Shown here piece after piece: positions 8,753 through 17,647 of a stretch of DNA of 64,000 nt. The notes under the pieces are model-generated. The model searched no databases. It was given only the letters and a program-made list of their open reading frames with translations, and was not told where the DNA came from. The stretch is taken from positions 2,552,501-2,616,500 of the forward strand of contig NZ_CP045492.1 of NCBI RefSeq assembly GCF_015500055.1, written 5' to 3'. Both the position numbers and the translations under genes were made by a program. The DNA is from Mesorhizobium sp. NBSH29. GTDB taxonomy: Bacteria > Pseudomonadota > Alphaproteobacteria > Rhizobiales > Rhizobiaceae. Every line of letters begins with the position of its first letter. Positions within the stretch are counted from its first letter, which is position 1.

Positions 8753-9226
8753 ATGTCACTCGACAGGATCGATATCGCCATTCTAGGCACGCTGCAGAAG
8801 GATGGGCGCATTTCCAATGCGGCGCTTGCCGAAAAGGTTGGCTTGTCTCAGTCGGCCTGTTCGCGACGGCTCGACAGTCTGGAAAAGACCGGTGTTGTGC
8901 GCGGCTACCACGCCCGTCTATCCAATGCGGCACTTGGCCATCAGATGACGGCAATTGTGCACATTTCACTGTCCGGTCAATTCGAGAAAACGCTGTCCGA
9001 CTTCGAGGCAGCGGTTAAGCGTTGTCCGAATATACTGTCCTGCCACCTGATGTCCGGTGAATACGATTATATTCTGCGGATCGCCGCCCGTGACTTGGCA
9101 GACTATGAGCGGATCCATAAAGAATGGCTGTCGGCTATGCCGCATGTTACCAAGATCAACTCCTCCTTTGCACTGCGCGAAGTCATTGACAGGACCGCTA
9201 TTGGGATGAAACCAGAAATAGCCTGA
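8753..9226 (+). CDS. Lrp/AsnC-family transcriptional regulator, probable ald activator
   Basis: A 157-residue regulator with an N-terminal winged helix-turn-helix ([19 protein letters not shown], then [18 protein letters not shown]) and a C-terminal RAM ligand-binding domain ([10 protein letters not shown]). These proteins form octamers that sense amino acids. Divergence from alanine dehydrogenase suggests it responds to alanine, as AldR does. The frame is open 28 codons further upstream, but the family begins at the MSLDRID start. It stands alone downstream. Confidence 0.88.
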   Translation: MSLDRIDIAILGTLQKDGRISNAALAEKVGLSQSACSRRLDSLEKTGVVRGYHARLSNAALGHQMTAIVHISLSGQFEKTLSDFEAAVKRCPNILSCHLMSGEYDYILRIAARDLADYERIHKEWLSAMPHVTKINSSFALREVIDRTAIGMKPEIA

Positions 9227-9317
9227 TCTTGTGTTTGATCCAATTTGAGAGAAACGCGAAGCACTTCCTTTTAAGTTTTGAGTCGTATCATGTTATTCCA
9301 GAAGCTTGGAGTGATAC

Positions 9318-11738
9318 ATGTTCCGACTGGAGCGGTCGTTTTTCAGGTTTGCCCGAGCGCTGTCGGACGCAGTGCTGGGAACCGTGTCGGATATTGTTAC
9401 TACCGAGGATGACAAGAACACCTTGCGGATCAGCCAGGTGGAGGCATTCAACGCCGTTCGCCTGCCATTGATGGCATCCAATTTGCTTGGGATTTTCGTT
9501 GCTTGGGGAAACCTCGGCAACGTCGATGGCGGCGTGCCGCTGGCCGTCTGGTACGCCGGGATGATCGTCCTTGTGGTGGTCGATCTTGGGACCGCTCCGC
9601 GCCTATTCGGCTATCGACCGACCGCCGAAGAGGCAGAGCACCACTACTGGCGAAGCGCCTTCGTGCGCTTTGTTTACGGCATCGGCTGGGGCCTGGCCAT
9701 AGTTCTGTTTTATGCCGAAGCCGGGCCACAGGGAAAACTGGTGCTGACCGTCCTGCTCTCGGTCTTCCTGTGCTCGTCCGTATTCGTGCTGGCCTATCTG
9801 CCGACTGCCGTCTACGCCTTTGCAGTTCCCATTTTGGCCCTGTCAGCCGCGACACTGGTTTTGGCAGGAACGCGTGACCACTATTTCGAATTGCTCCTGA
9901 TGGGCATCTTTTTCGTGGCTTTCCCATTCACCCTGCACCGCTACACGCGCTCCTTCGCTGAGCGGGCCCTTGCCTTGGTCAAGGTCGACGAACAGAACCA
10001 GCTCCTGACGTTACTGCTCAACGATTTTGAAGCGCATTCCGGCGACTGGCTGTGGCAGACCGATAACGACATGCGTATCCAGCGTGTATCTGATGCCTTC
10101 TACAAGCAGTCAGGCGTGCCGGCTGAAAACATTACCGGCATTACGTTGGACCAATTTATCGGCGCTCATCTCCCGGACGATCCAGACGCCGCCAGCGAAA
10201 CCGTGCGTTCGCGCCAGCTTGTCAAAGCGCGTGAACCATTTCGTGACCTTCCCATCCAGCTCAAATTCGCTGGCAAAGACCAGTGGTGGTCGGTCACCGG
10301 TACCCCGACCTATGATCGCGACGGACAGTTCAAGGGCTATCGCGGCATCGGTCGCGAAATTACCAAGCAGATGCGCCAGCAGATGACGATGACATATCTG
10401 GCCCATCACGACACGCTGACAGGGCTTGCCAACCGCGCGAGTTTCAATTCCGAGATAGACCGCATCCGCCGCGCCGCCACGCTGAACGGCTGCCGCTTTG
10501 CGCTGGTGATGTTTGATCTTGATGACTTCAAGGCCGTCAACGACACCTCCGGCCATGCTGCCGGCGATGCTGTGTTGCGGGCATTGTGCAAGCGTGTCGA
10601 AAAAGCGCTGCCGCCCAGTGCCTTCCTTTCGCGCATTGGAGGTGATGAGTTTGCTGCCGTCATCGAATTGACGTTGGGCGAGGATGCCACTGATGTTCGC
10701 GACATTGCATCCCGGGTGGTGGCAGCTGTCAGCCGTCCGCTGCGGCTGCCCGAAGGCCGGTTCAAGGTGAGCGCCAGTGCCGGCATCGCGGTTCTGCCAG
10801 ACGATGGCAACGACATCCGTGCCGTCATGCAACTGGCAGACATCGCGCTTTACAACGCCAAAGTCGAGGGAAAGGAGCGGGTGAGCGTGGCGAGCGCCGC
10901 GGATGCGGCAGCTTACGCCTATCGCAAGCAGCTTGAGGTCGATCTGCGCAAAGCAGTCGACGAGGATGCGCTGACCCTTTTCTTCCAACCGGTTGTTGAT
11001 GCTTCAACCGGCAAAACCTTGCTGTTTGAAGCGCTCGCCCGCTGGAAACATCCGGAATTCGGGCTTATTCCCCCTGATGAATTCATAGGTATTGCAGAGC
11101 AGACTGGAAGCATCCAGGAAATCGGCGCATGGGCGCTGAACGATGCTTGCCGACAGGCCTCTGCGTGGCCGGAGCACGTGCGTGTGGCGGTCAATATCTC
11201 GCCCCTCCAGTTCAATCTTGACGAACTGCCGCGTCTGGTCGCCTCAACGCTGCGCCGCAACGGGCTTGAGGCAAGCCGCCTAGAGCTCGAGATTACCGAA
11301 AGCGCCTATCTTGGTGGGATTGAGCAGGTGCAGAAGATTGTCGCTGAATTGCAGGCGCTGGGCGTCACGATAGCCATCGACGATTTTGGCACCGGCTATT
11401 CCAGCCTCTCGTCGCTCCAGCACATTCCATTTAACAAGCTCAAGATTGACCAGTCACTCATACGCCGGGGTCCAGCTCAAAAACGCACCCTGAGTATTCT
11501 GAGGTCGATCGTGGCGATTGGCAAGGCACTCGACCTCCAGGTCACGGCCGAAGGCGTGGAGACCGAAGAGCAGGCGATCTTCCTGCGCCGCCTCGGCTGC
11601 AACAGCTTGCAGGGCTATGTGTTCAGCCGGCCGATGCACGGAGCCGACATTGCCGGCTTTCTGATCGCTGAGACATCACGCGGCAACCGAAAGAGCCAGA
11701 GCGCATTGCAGCAAGGCAATGGCATCGTCGCCGCTTGA
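9318..11738 (+). CDS. Membrane-anchored PAS-GGDEF-EAL cyclic di-GMP protein
   Basis: An 806-residue signalling protein. Residues about 45-215 hold several hydrophobic membrane segments, followed by a PAS-like region (about 235-350, HSGDWLWQTDNDMRI and a YRGIGREIT end). The GGDEF domain has an intact RIGGDEFAA motif near residue 441, and the EAL domain has EALARW near 571, EITES, IDDFGTGYSS and AEGVETEEQ. Both cyclase and phosphodiesterase activities are plausible; no RxxD inhibitory site is seen before GGDEF. The ATG is preceded by GGAG. The signal sensed by the membrane part is unknown. Confidence 0.9.
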   Translation: MFRLERSFFRFARALSDAVLGTVSDIVTTEDDKNTLRISQVEAFNAVRLPLMASNLLGIFVAWGNLGNVDGGVPLAVWYAGMIVLVVVDLGTAPRLFGYRPTAEEAEHHYWRSAFVRFVYGIGWGLAIVLFYAEAGPQGKLVLTVLLSVFLCSSVFVLAYLPTAVYAFAVPILALSAATLVLAGTRDHYFELLLMGIFFVAFPFTLHRYTRSFAERALALVKVDEQNQLLTLLLNDFEAHSGDWLWQTDNDMRIQRVSDAFYKQSGVPAENITGITLDQFIGAHLPDDPDAASETVRSRQLVKAREPFRDLPIQLKFAGKDQWWSVTGTPTYDRDGQFKGYRGIGREITKQMRQQMTMTYLAHHDTLTGLANRASFNSEIDRIRRAATLNGCRFALVMFDLDDFKAVNDTSGHAAGDAVLRALCKRVEKALPPSAFLSRIGGDEFAAVIELTLGEDATDVRDIASRVVAAVSRPLRLPEGRFKVSASAGIAVLPDDGNDIRAVMQLADIALYNAKVEGKERVSVASAADAAAYAYRKQLEVDLRKAVDEDALTLFFQPVVDASTGKTLLFEALARWKHPEFGLIPPDEFIGIAEQTGSIQEIGAWALNDACRQASAWPEHVRVAVNISPLQFNLDELPRLVASTLRRNGLEASRLELEITESAYLGGIEQVQKIVAELQALGVTIAIDDFGTGYSSLSSLQHIPFNKLKIDQSLIRRGPAQKRTLSILRSIVAIGKALDLQVTAEGVETEEQAIFLRRLGCNSLQGYVFSRPMHGADIAGFLIAETSRGNRKSQSALQQGNGIVAA

Positions 11739-11811
11739 AGGCGCCAAACGGCGTTGAAGTAAAGGATATGCTTTCCGCTTGGCATCCAGCACAGCGGGCC
11801 CTCGCAGCCCG

Positions 11812-12627
11812 TCAGGATCGATGCGAGAGAACCTGTGCCGCGCCACCGATGGCATCGCGGAAAGCGGCATCAAAACTTACGCCTCTCACGGACCAGCGCT
11901 CCGAATACGTTTCCGACCACAGCTGCCATGTTCCAACCCAACCCAGATCGTTTTCGCTCCATGCAATCTGCCCGACCAGGACATGCTGTGTCCCGGAAGC
12001 CTTCGCTATCTTCTCGAGAGTGGCTTCGTCCATTGGCACAAATGAATCGGCTTCGGCTCCGACAGCCGAAGCGTCAGGGGATACCAACGCAATTGGAACG
12101 CCAAAGCGCCGTGATGCGTTCAGAAGCGATTCCCGCTGATCAATGCCCTGTCGGCCGTTTACCGATAGCATATACCTGCGGGTCGGCCATTTCACCTCGA
12201 TCACGGTTGCTAGGATCGGACGGGGCTCTGGCCATGCCTTCTCGTTCATGTCGGCCAAAATATCATTTATTGCGGAAGGCTCGAATTGCACTGTCAAATC
12301 AAATGGCCGATCGCGCGTGCCCTGCTCGTCGTGGATCGGACGGCCGAAAAATCGGTCATGATAGGTATAGGACCAGACGAAACTGGGAACCATGGATGAC
12401 CAGTGCGCAAACTTGGCGTTACTCGCGATATCCGGTTGCCCGCTTACCTTGGACATCATGGTTTCGAACGCGCTTCGCAAGCCAGGGATCCGAGTTTCCT
12501 CCCGCTCTCCGGTTACAATGACCGTCGCGCGATAAAGCTCTTCCTGCCCATCTGCCACCGCAGCTCCCGGCGCACTGATGCATACGCAAGCCAGTGTGAG
12601 TAGGTACAACATCCGGTTTGATTTCAT
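11812..12627 (-). CDS. DUF2066 family exported protein
   Basis: A 271-residue protein with a clear signal peptide (hydrophobic stretch after MKSNRM, cleavage near AVADG). It matches DUF2066: early YRATVIVTG, the RSAFETMMSKVSG helix, FDLTVQFEP, and later GQIAWSENDLGWVGTW. The function of the family is unknown; in other bacteria it sits near nucleotide and DNA maintenance genes. It is convergent with the GGDEF-EAL gene and co-directional with the cyclopropane synthase gene 16 bases upstream of its start. Confidence 0.82.
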   Translation of the reverse strand: MKSNRMLYLLTLACVCISAPGAAVADGQEELYRATVIVTGEREETRIPGLRSAFETMMSKVSGQPDIASNAKFAHWSSMVPSFVWSYTYHDRFFGRPIHDEQGTRDRPFDLTVQFEPSAINDILADMNEKAWPEPRPILATVIEVKWPTRRYMLSVNGRQGIDQRESLLNASRRFGVPIALVSPDASAVGAEADSFVPMDEATLEKIAKASGTQHVLVGQIAWSENDLGWVGTWQLWSETYSERWSVRGVSFDAAFRDAIGGAAQVLSHRS

Positions 12628-12643
12628 GGCTCAGCAACACCCC

Positions 12644-13897
12644 CTACGCCTTGTAGACCACCTGCCGCACATCAATATATTCGGCTCGAAAGCCTGCCTC
12701 GCAATAGTGGAGATAAAACTCCCAGAGCTTCTTGAACCGGTCATCGAACCCAAGTGGGACGATCTTGTCCCATGAGGCCCAGAAACGGATGCGCCATTCG
12801 GCCAAGGTGCGCGCGTAGTCCTGCGGAAAAGCATGCTCGCGCAGGAATGAAAGTCCTTGCGCCGCACCCAGGGCTTTCAGAATAGCGGGCGTCGGCAGCA
12901 TGCCGCCAGGAAACACATAGCGCTGGATGAAGTCCGGCCGCTTGCGGTAGGTCTCATAGGCCTTTTCATTGATAGTGATAATCTGCAGCCCGGCCATGCC
13001 GCCTTCTTTCAGGCATTGTTTGACCTTGCCAAAAAACACCGGCCAATATTTTTCGCCCACCGCCTCAAACATCTCGATCGAGGCGATCTTGTCGTAGCGC
13101 CCGGTCTCGTCACGATAATCCTGCAACTTGATCTCGACCTTGTTCGACAGCCCTGCCTTTTCAAGGCGCTCGCGCGCAAAATCATATTGCTCCCGGCTGA
13201 TCGTGAGGCCCGTAACGCGACAACCGATAGTACCCGCCGCATATTCAGCAAACCCGCCCCAGCCACAGCCAATCTCCAGCACATGGTCGGAGCGTTTTAG
13301 TTTCAATGCCTTGGCCAGCGCCGCATATTTGGCTGTCTGCGCACTCTCAAGATCGTTGGCCCCGGTTGAAAAAAGCGCAGACGAATAGGTCATCGTCTGA
13401 TCCAGCCAATGCTTGTAGAACTGGTTGCCAAGGTCGTAATGGGCCGAGATATTGCGCTTTGATCCGCTTTTCGTGTTCTGGTTAAGCCAGTGGCGGATCC
13501 GCTGTACAGTCATCATCAGCCAGTTTCCGCCCGCCGCCTTTTCGCCGGTTTCGTTGTTGATCACGAACAGCTCCAGAAACGTCGTCACGTCCGGGCTTTC
13601 CCAATCGCCATCCATATAGGATTCCGCGACCCCGATTGTGCCACCAGAAAAGGCGCGTCCCGGCAGGTTCCAATTTTTCAAAACAACTTCTGCGGCCGGT
13701 CCGGGTGCATTCCCGCCAAGGATTACAGCGCGCCCGTCAGGAAGGCGCACGGTGAGCGAGCCTCGCGCGAGCTTCAATCCCGCCTTCAGGACCAGACGCG
13801 CCTTTCCCGGTAGGCCACGGGTAATTTCAACGAGATTATCGGCGGTCAGCCGTACAGCTTCAGGCAACACTTTACCGGATATCACGTCATCGTTCAT
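12644..13897 (-). CDS. cfa: Cyclopropane-fatty-acyl-phospholipid synthase
   Basis: A 417-residue SAM-dependent methyltransferase that adds a methylene bridge to unsaturated acyl chains of membrane phospholipids. It has the SAM-binding motif LEIGCGWGGFAEYA, the upstream NISAHYDLGNQFYKHWLD segment, and the IEMFEAVGEKYW catalytic region that is diagnostic of the CFA family. An open frame extends to 13990, but the ATG at 13897 (MNDDVISG) is the sensible start. The DUF2066 gene follows 16 bases downstream on the same strand. Confidence 0.9.
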   Translation of the reverse strand: MNDDVISGKVLPEAVRLTADNLVEITRGLPGKARLVLKAGLKLARGSLTVRLPDGRAVILGGNAPGPAAEVVLKNWNLPGRAFSGGTIGVAESYMDGDWESPDVTTFLELFVINNETGEKAAGGNWLMMTVQRIRHWLNQNTKSGSKRNISAHYDLGNQFYKHWLDQTMTYSSALFSTGANDLESAQTAKYAALAKALKLKRSDHVLEIGCGWGGFAEYAAGTIGCRVTGLTISREQYDFARERLEKAGLSNKVEIKLQDYRDETGRYDKIASIEMFEAVGEKYWPVFFGKVKQCLKEGGMAGLQIITINEKAYETYRKRPDFIQRYVFPGGMLPTPAILKALGAAQGLSFLREHAFPQDYARTLAEWRIRFWASWDKIVPLGFDDRFKKLWEFYLHYCEAGFRAEYIDVRQVVYKA

Positions 13898-14121
13898 TGC
13901 CAGCAACCTCGGATATTTCGGGCACGGCGGCAGTCTCGGCGACATATCGCAGGTCCCTACGCATCTGGATTCCAACCGGAATCGCAACACGAATTTTCTG
14001 TAACGTAAAGGAAAAGTTCAAGACTGCCGGTTCAACCTGCTGCCACAGACATTTCATTGGCGTTCAGCGTTTGATATAGGACGCCAGCCGAGAACGAACA
14101 GGGTGGATAGCGAGTGGCAGA

Positions 14122-14280
14122 ATGCCCGAGCCGAATCGCCAACGGAGTATCCAATTGCGCTACGTGATCCTGATCTGCCTTTGTGTCGGTTTCCTGCTGT
14201 GGGACGGAGTCTACAACAATGGGCGCTATCTCAATGCTGGCGTGAAGCAGTTGGTCCATGTGACCCGTTTGCTGAACTGA
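14122..14280 (+). CDS. Small hypothetical membrane protein (52 aa)
   Basis: A short frame starting MPEPNRQRSIQLRYVILI and containing one hydrophobic stretch (about residues 14-26, VILICLCVGFLLW) with a positively charged N-terminal flank, so probably a single-pass inner membrane protein. Codons look normal for the genome. It ends 10 bases before the Dabb gene on the same strand and may be co-transcribed. No family could be named. Confidence 0.55.
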   Translation: MPEPNRQRSIQLRYVILICLCVGFLLWDGVYNNGRYLNAGVKQLVHVTRLLN

Positions 14281-14290
14281 CGCTGACTCC

Positions 14291-14578
14291 ATGATACGCC
14301 ACATCGTTTTCTTCAGTGCCCGCGACGCAAGTGATCGCGAAGCGATCAAGTCTGGCCTGCAAATTCTGGCTAAAATTCCACATTCCAGCCATTTTGAGGT
14401 TTCCTTCAACCAGAATATCGATCCGCTTTGCGATGCTATTGATGTCGTGGTCTACGCGGAATTCGAAGATCAGGAAGCGCTGCTCGCTTACAAGGCCGAT
14501 CCGCTTTACGCTGAGGCCACGCGAGAGGTGAAGCCGCTGCGCGACCTTCGCTATTCGGCCGACTTCATCGCTGCCTGA
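14291..14578 (+). CDS. Dabb (stress-responsive alpha/beta barrel) domain protein
   Basis: A 95-residue single-domain protein. It begins MIRHIVFFSARD, the conserved first strand of the Dabb family, and has the YAEFEDQEALLAYKADPLY segment typical of these dimeric barrels. Roles in bacteria are poorly defined. It follows the 52-aa membrane protein by 10 bases. Confidence 0.85.
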   Translation: MIRHIVFFSARDASDREAIKSGLQILAKIPHSSHFEVSFNQNIDPLCDAIDVVVYAEFEDQEALLAYKADPLYAEATREVKPLRDLRYSADFIAA

Positions 14579-14601
14579 CTGCTGTCGCACTGACGCGACG
14601 A

Positions 14602-14622
14602 AAAACGCTTCGCTGGCGTTTT
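14602..14622 (+). terminator. Possible terminator after the Dabb gene
   Basis: A 7-bp inverted repeat (AAAACGC / GCGTTTT) ending in four T residues, 23 bases after the stop. The stem is short and AT-flanked, so support is modest. Confidence 0.45.
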
Positions 14623-14792
14623 AAGCTGATGCGAAAAACGATTGCGGCCCTGCTCAAGGGCATGAACATTGGCGACGCCAAGGATCAAAGCGAAATCCAG
14701 CGCGGAGAGACTGTTCGGTCGTCGGATCGAACGGAACCAATCCTGCCTTCCACCGTTCCGCTTCCAGCACCTCTCAACGGAAGGAATCAGCA

Positions 14793-15107
14793 ATGGCGTC
14801 GTCCCTCTCGAGCCTTTTCGGCACCAGCGACCGCGATGTCGGCCGCCAGATCGCGTCCCTCACCAAGCAAATCTACGCCCTGCAGAAATCGGCGTCTAAC
14901 CGCGGGTCTGCACTAGGCGAGGAAGGCTGGGATGTTGGAGCAAATCTGTACGGAGAATTGCTTGACCGGTTTTCCGAAGCGCTCCCGCAATTGCGCAAGA
15001 AAGCCCGCTCAGTCGAGGCCTCGGCGCGCGACAATCCGGGTGTTACGGCCGCCGTTGTCGGAGTCGTTGTTGTCGGTCTGGCTGTCGCGCTGTTCAGTCG
15101 ACGCTAG
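14793..15107 (+). CDS. Small membrane-anchored protein, DUF883/ElaB-like
   Basis: A 104-residue protein with a helical, Lys/Ser-rich N-terminal part, a DNPGVTAAVVGVVVVGLAVAL membrane segment and an SRR tail. The layout (amphipathic helices, then a C-terminal single TM segment ending in Arg residues) resembles YqjD/ElaB, a ribosome-associated inner membrane family, but sequence similarity by eye is weak. It overlaps the convergent IalB gene by four bases at its stop. Confidence 0.65.
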   Translation: MASSLSSLFGTSDRDVGRQIASLTKQIYALQKSASNRGSALGEEGWDVGANLYGELLDRFSEALPQLRKKARSVEASARDNPGVTAAVVGVVVVGLAVALFSRR

Positions 15108-15667
15108 TGTGGTGCCACAGCCTCTGCTGATTTCAACAGCGCCTGGATAGCATCATAGGCTGCAGTGAAACCAAAAAGTGACACAGGCAATGTGGCCACT
15201 TTTCCGTTGGACAGAATGAACGAAACATTCAGAGCCCTGCCCATACGCATTTGGGTAACGAAGTCAGCTCCAATGGGAGCAGTGGTATAAAGGCCGTTCG
15301 CGTCGCTCCGCTGCAGCGGGACCTTAAACAGCTTGCCGCCATCTACCTGCAGTCCGATCTGCGAGGAGGGAACAACGCCATGTGCAAAGCTGAGCCTAAC
15401 CAGAGCATTGTCATTGCCCAGCGCCGCACGCGGAACAACCTCAACCTTAAGGATCTCCTCCGAGGAATCTGGCAGTGAAAGTGACTGCGCCATGACGCAG
15501 GCAATGCGCGCACCAACGTCTACCGGGCGGCAACTCACCGCCCACACTAACGGCGGTTTCAGGGGTGCTGGCTCAGTAGCCGCCGAAGGGTTTGCATCCT
15601 GCGCGACGGACAGGCCGGCCGCCCATAGCGACACCGAGGAGGCCAGGGCAACACGAATGAATTTCAT
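15104..15667 (-). CDS. Invasion-associated locus B (IalB) family protein
   Basis: A 187-residue exported protein with a signal peptide (cleavage near LSVAQ). The IalB pattern is visible: WAVSC near residue 43 with the paired cysteine in IACVMAQ, then VRLSFAHGVVPSSQIGLQVDG, LYTTAPIGADFVTQMR and LPVSLFGF. IalB was named for Bartonella erythrocyte invasion, but homologues are common in non-pathogenic rhizobia. Its start overlaps the stop of the YadA-like gene by one base (TAATG on the minus strand), so the two are translationally coupled. Confidence 0.85.
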   Translation of the reverse strand: MKFIRVALASSVSLWAAGLSVAQDANPSAATEPAPLKPPLVWAVSCRPVDVGARIACVMAQSLSLPDSSEEILKVEVVPRAALGNDNALVRLSFAHGVVPSSQIGLQVDGGKLFKVPLQRSDANGLYTTAPIGADFVTQMRMGRALNVSFILSNGKVATLPVSLFGFTAAYDAIQALLKSAEAVAPH

Positions 15668-16482
15668 TACCAGCTGAATTGCGCTCCAATGCGACCGCCG
15701 ACGGTTCCGGTACCCGTGCCAACGCCGATGGCACCGTTCAACACGGCCATATCATTCAGGCGGAAACCGGCATTAACACCAAAAGCGCTGGCACCGTTGA
15801 AGTTGCCGTAATTGATTGCGACAGACCCGTTCTGCTCGGCGAGCAACGGCGCCCCACCACCGAGGGCAAGAGCAATCGCTACGCCGTCTTTGTTGATGGT
15901 CACGCGTTCATCGATCTGCCCGACCCGATTGTCCAGATCGCCCATCCGGGCATCCAGCCCGTCGACGCGGGTGCCAAGCGTTCCAACCTGGTTGTCCAGA
16001 GTGCTTAACCGTGTCTCATGAACGCCAAGTAGCGAAGTGTTGGAACTGATGCGGACTTCCTGTCCGGCAATCGCTGTCGTATTCGCGACGACTTGTGCCG
16101 GCACTACGGACCCGCCGGGAATGATATTTGTACAGGTAGTGTCGCTGACTGCACAGACCCGTAAAAGCGTCTGGTTGGCAGTACGGTCCACGATGGAGAA
16201 AAAGTTCATCCCGCCGTCCGCCGAGTCGTTGATCTCAATCGCCCAGTCATTTGTAGGAAAGCTCGATGCCACGCTGGTATCTTCGAAAAATATACGCAAG
16301 TTATTTTCTTTTAGCTTAATAGTATCGAAGCCGAAAGTTTCACCGTCTGTGCAGTCAAATCCGACGCAAGCACTTCCGACAACAATCAAATCATCAAATA
16401 TCACTTGATCCGACATAGCGGCCGGCACAGCAGAGAAGAGCCCTGCGCAAACGGCGACACAACTTATGATGGATTTCTCCAT
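15667..16482 (-). CDS. YadA-like trimeric adhesin-type surface protein
   Basis: A 271-residue exported protein: signal peptide (cleavage near PAAMS), a globular region beginning DDLIVVGSACVGFDC with two cysteines and the FGFDTIKLKENNLRIFF element seen in many secreted proteobacterial proteins, a heptad-rich stalk (RLSTLDNQVGTLGTRVDGL, then DARMGDLDNRVGQIDERV), and a C-terminal membrane anchor (FNGASAFGVNAGFRL to IGAQFSW, ending in aromatic W). This is the layout of a short trimeric autotransporter. It is the first gene of a two-gene unit with the IalB protein. Confidence 0.78.
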   Translation of the reverse strand: MEKSIISCVAVCAGLFSAVPAAMSDQVIFDDLIVVGSACVGFDCTDGETFGFDTIKLKENNLRIFFEDTSVASSFPTNDWAIEINDSADGGMNFFSIVDRTANQTLLRVCAVSDTTCTNIIPGGSVVPAQVVANTTAIAGQEVRISSNTSLLGVHETRLSTLDNQVGTLGTRVDGLDARMGDLDNRVGQIDERVTINKDGVAIALALGGGAPLLAEQNGSVAINYGNFNGASAFGVNAGFRLNDMAVLNGAIGVGTGTGTVGGRIGAQFSW

Positions 16483-16671
16483 GACTGCCCCCTTGGTCTT
16501 TTCTTGCTTATTTCCCTAGGGGTAGGATCGCGGTGAAAAGAAGTCAATCCAGACCGGTCCATCTGGCTGTAAGGTTGTGAACGCAGGAGGAGTGGCACCC
16601 CGAAACCTCGAAGCTGAACGCGTGCATCAGATCGTGATTGCATGGGTGCCAAAGCGCGTTCAACTGGTTGC

Positions 16672-16745
16672 TGGAGGCCTCGCCCGGAATCGAACCGGGG
16701 TGCAAGGATTTGCAGTCCTCTGCGTAACCACTCCGCCACGAGGCC
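16672..16745 (-). tRNA. tRNA-Cys (GCA)
   Basis: 74 bases including an encoded CCA. The acceptor arms GGCCTCG and CGAGGCC pair over 7 bp, the anticodon loop CTGCAAA carries GCA, and the T arm reads GGTTCGATTCC. Confidence 0.95.
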
Positions 16746-16817
16746 TCACCGCGGCTTCCATAGGGTGCCGTGAATTGGGCGTCAAGCGCAGCCGGCAGGG
16801 CAGGGCCCATTCTGCCG

Positions 16818-17096
16818 CTAAGATTTCCCAGCCCGTTTTTTTCGCTGCCGCTTTTCCCACCAGACGACCGTGCGTCGCCGCAATCGACGCACCAGGTGAA
16901 ATTCATAGGACAGAACCAGCAATCCGAGCGGCGTCATCCAGAAACCCAGTACAGGCAGGAAACCGAACAGGCCCAAGACAGTCAGCGCCACCCCGATCAG
17001 AACGCGCAGCGCCCGTGATTGCGGCAACCGCACAGAACGCCCGAAGATCCGGATCGAGCGGTGTTGCGGCGTTTTGTCAGGTTGAGACACGGTCAT
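16818..17096 (-). CDS. Small inner-membrane protein (PGPGW-like)
   Basis: A 92-residue protein with two hydrophobic segments (LRVLIGVALTVLGLFGFLPV and MTPLGLLVLSY) and a strongly basic C terminus (RRLRRRTVVWWEKRQRKKR). This arrangement matches the putative transmembrane PGPGW-type family found in rhizobia. The function is unknown. The ATG is at 17096. No neighbour gives context apart from the flanking tRNA genes. Confidence 0.7.
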   Translation of the reverse strand: MTVSQPDKTPQHRSIRIFGRSVRLPQSRALRVLIGVALTVLGLFGFLPVLGFWMTPLGLLVLSYEFHLVRRLRRRTVVWWEKRQRKKRAGKS

Positions 17097-17272
17097 TGCC
17101 TAGGAGTTCCGTAGGGTCATCAAGGCCGCGAAGCCCGTTCGAATCCGACATATGAACGCTCACCCTGCCAAAAGCGAGGCAGCCTCACTCGCCTCTCGAA
17201 AAAAAGTGTCATTTGGTTCTTTGCAAATCGGAATCGGGTTTGCTATAGGCAGCCACGTTCTTCGGAACCTAT

Positions 17273-17348
17273 TCCCCGATAGCTCAGTTGGTAGAGCATT
17301 CGACTGTTAATCGAATTGTCGCAGGTTCGAGCCCTGCTCGGGGAGCCA
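17273..17348 (+). tRNA. tRNA-Asn (GTT)
   Basis: 76 bases including CCA. Acceptor TCCCCGA pairs with TCGGGGA, the D arm reads AGCTCAGTTGGTAGAGC, the anticodon loop CTGTTAA carries GTT, and the T arm has GGTTCGAGCC. Confidence 0.96.
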
Positions 17349-17647
17349 AGCTTTTACAAATGGCTCTTTCGCCATTAGGTACGATGGTTGGCGCGATAGC
17401 GTCGCAACACTGAAGTTTAGTCACAAACTGTTGCCCTGTGGTCACGCGAAGGGCAAGCGACGGTCCGTTTGGCAGGAGCCGGGGCAGTCCTTGATTGACT
17501 GTTAAAGTCATTTTTGCCAAACCCGCCATACGGTTGGGCTACTCCGCAACAGCGAGGGCCCGTGCAACGCTGTACCTCTTTGGCGGTGCGCACCGGCAGA
17601 TGTGGCAGGCGCGCCCGAGGGGCGCAGCAAACAGCGGACCTTTGGGC
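17349..17647. other. Intergenic region between tRNA-Asn and the PCMT-like gene
   Basis: 299 bases with no convincing gene. An open frame continues upstream of the PCMT-like start but looks non-coding. The AT-richer stretch TTGATTGACTGTTAAAGTCA near 17493 is the most promoter-like part; its TGACTGTTAAAGTCA core is an imperfect dyad. This is only suggestive. Confidence 0.3.
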
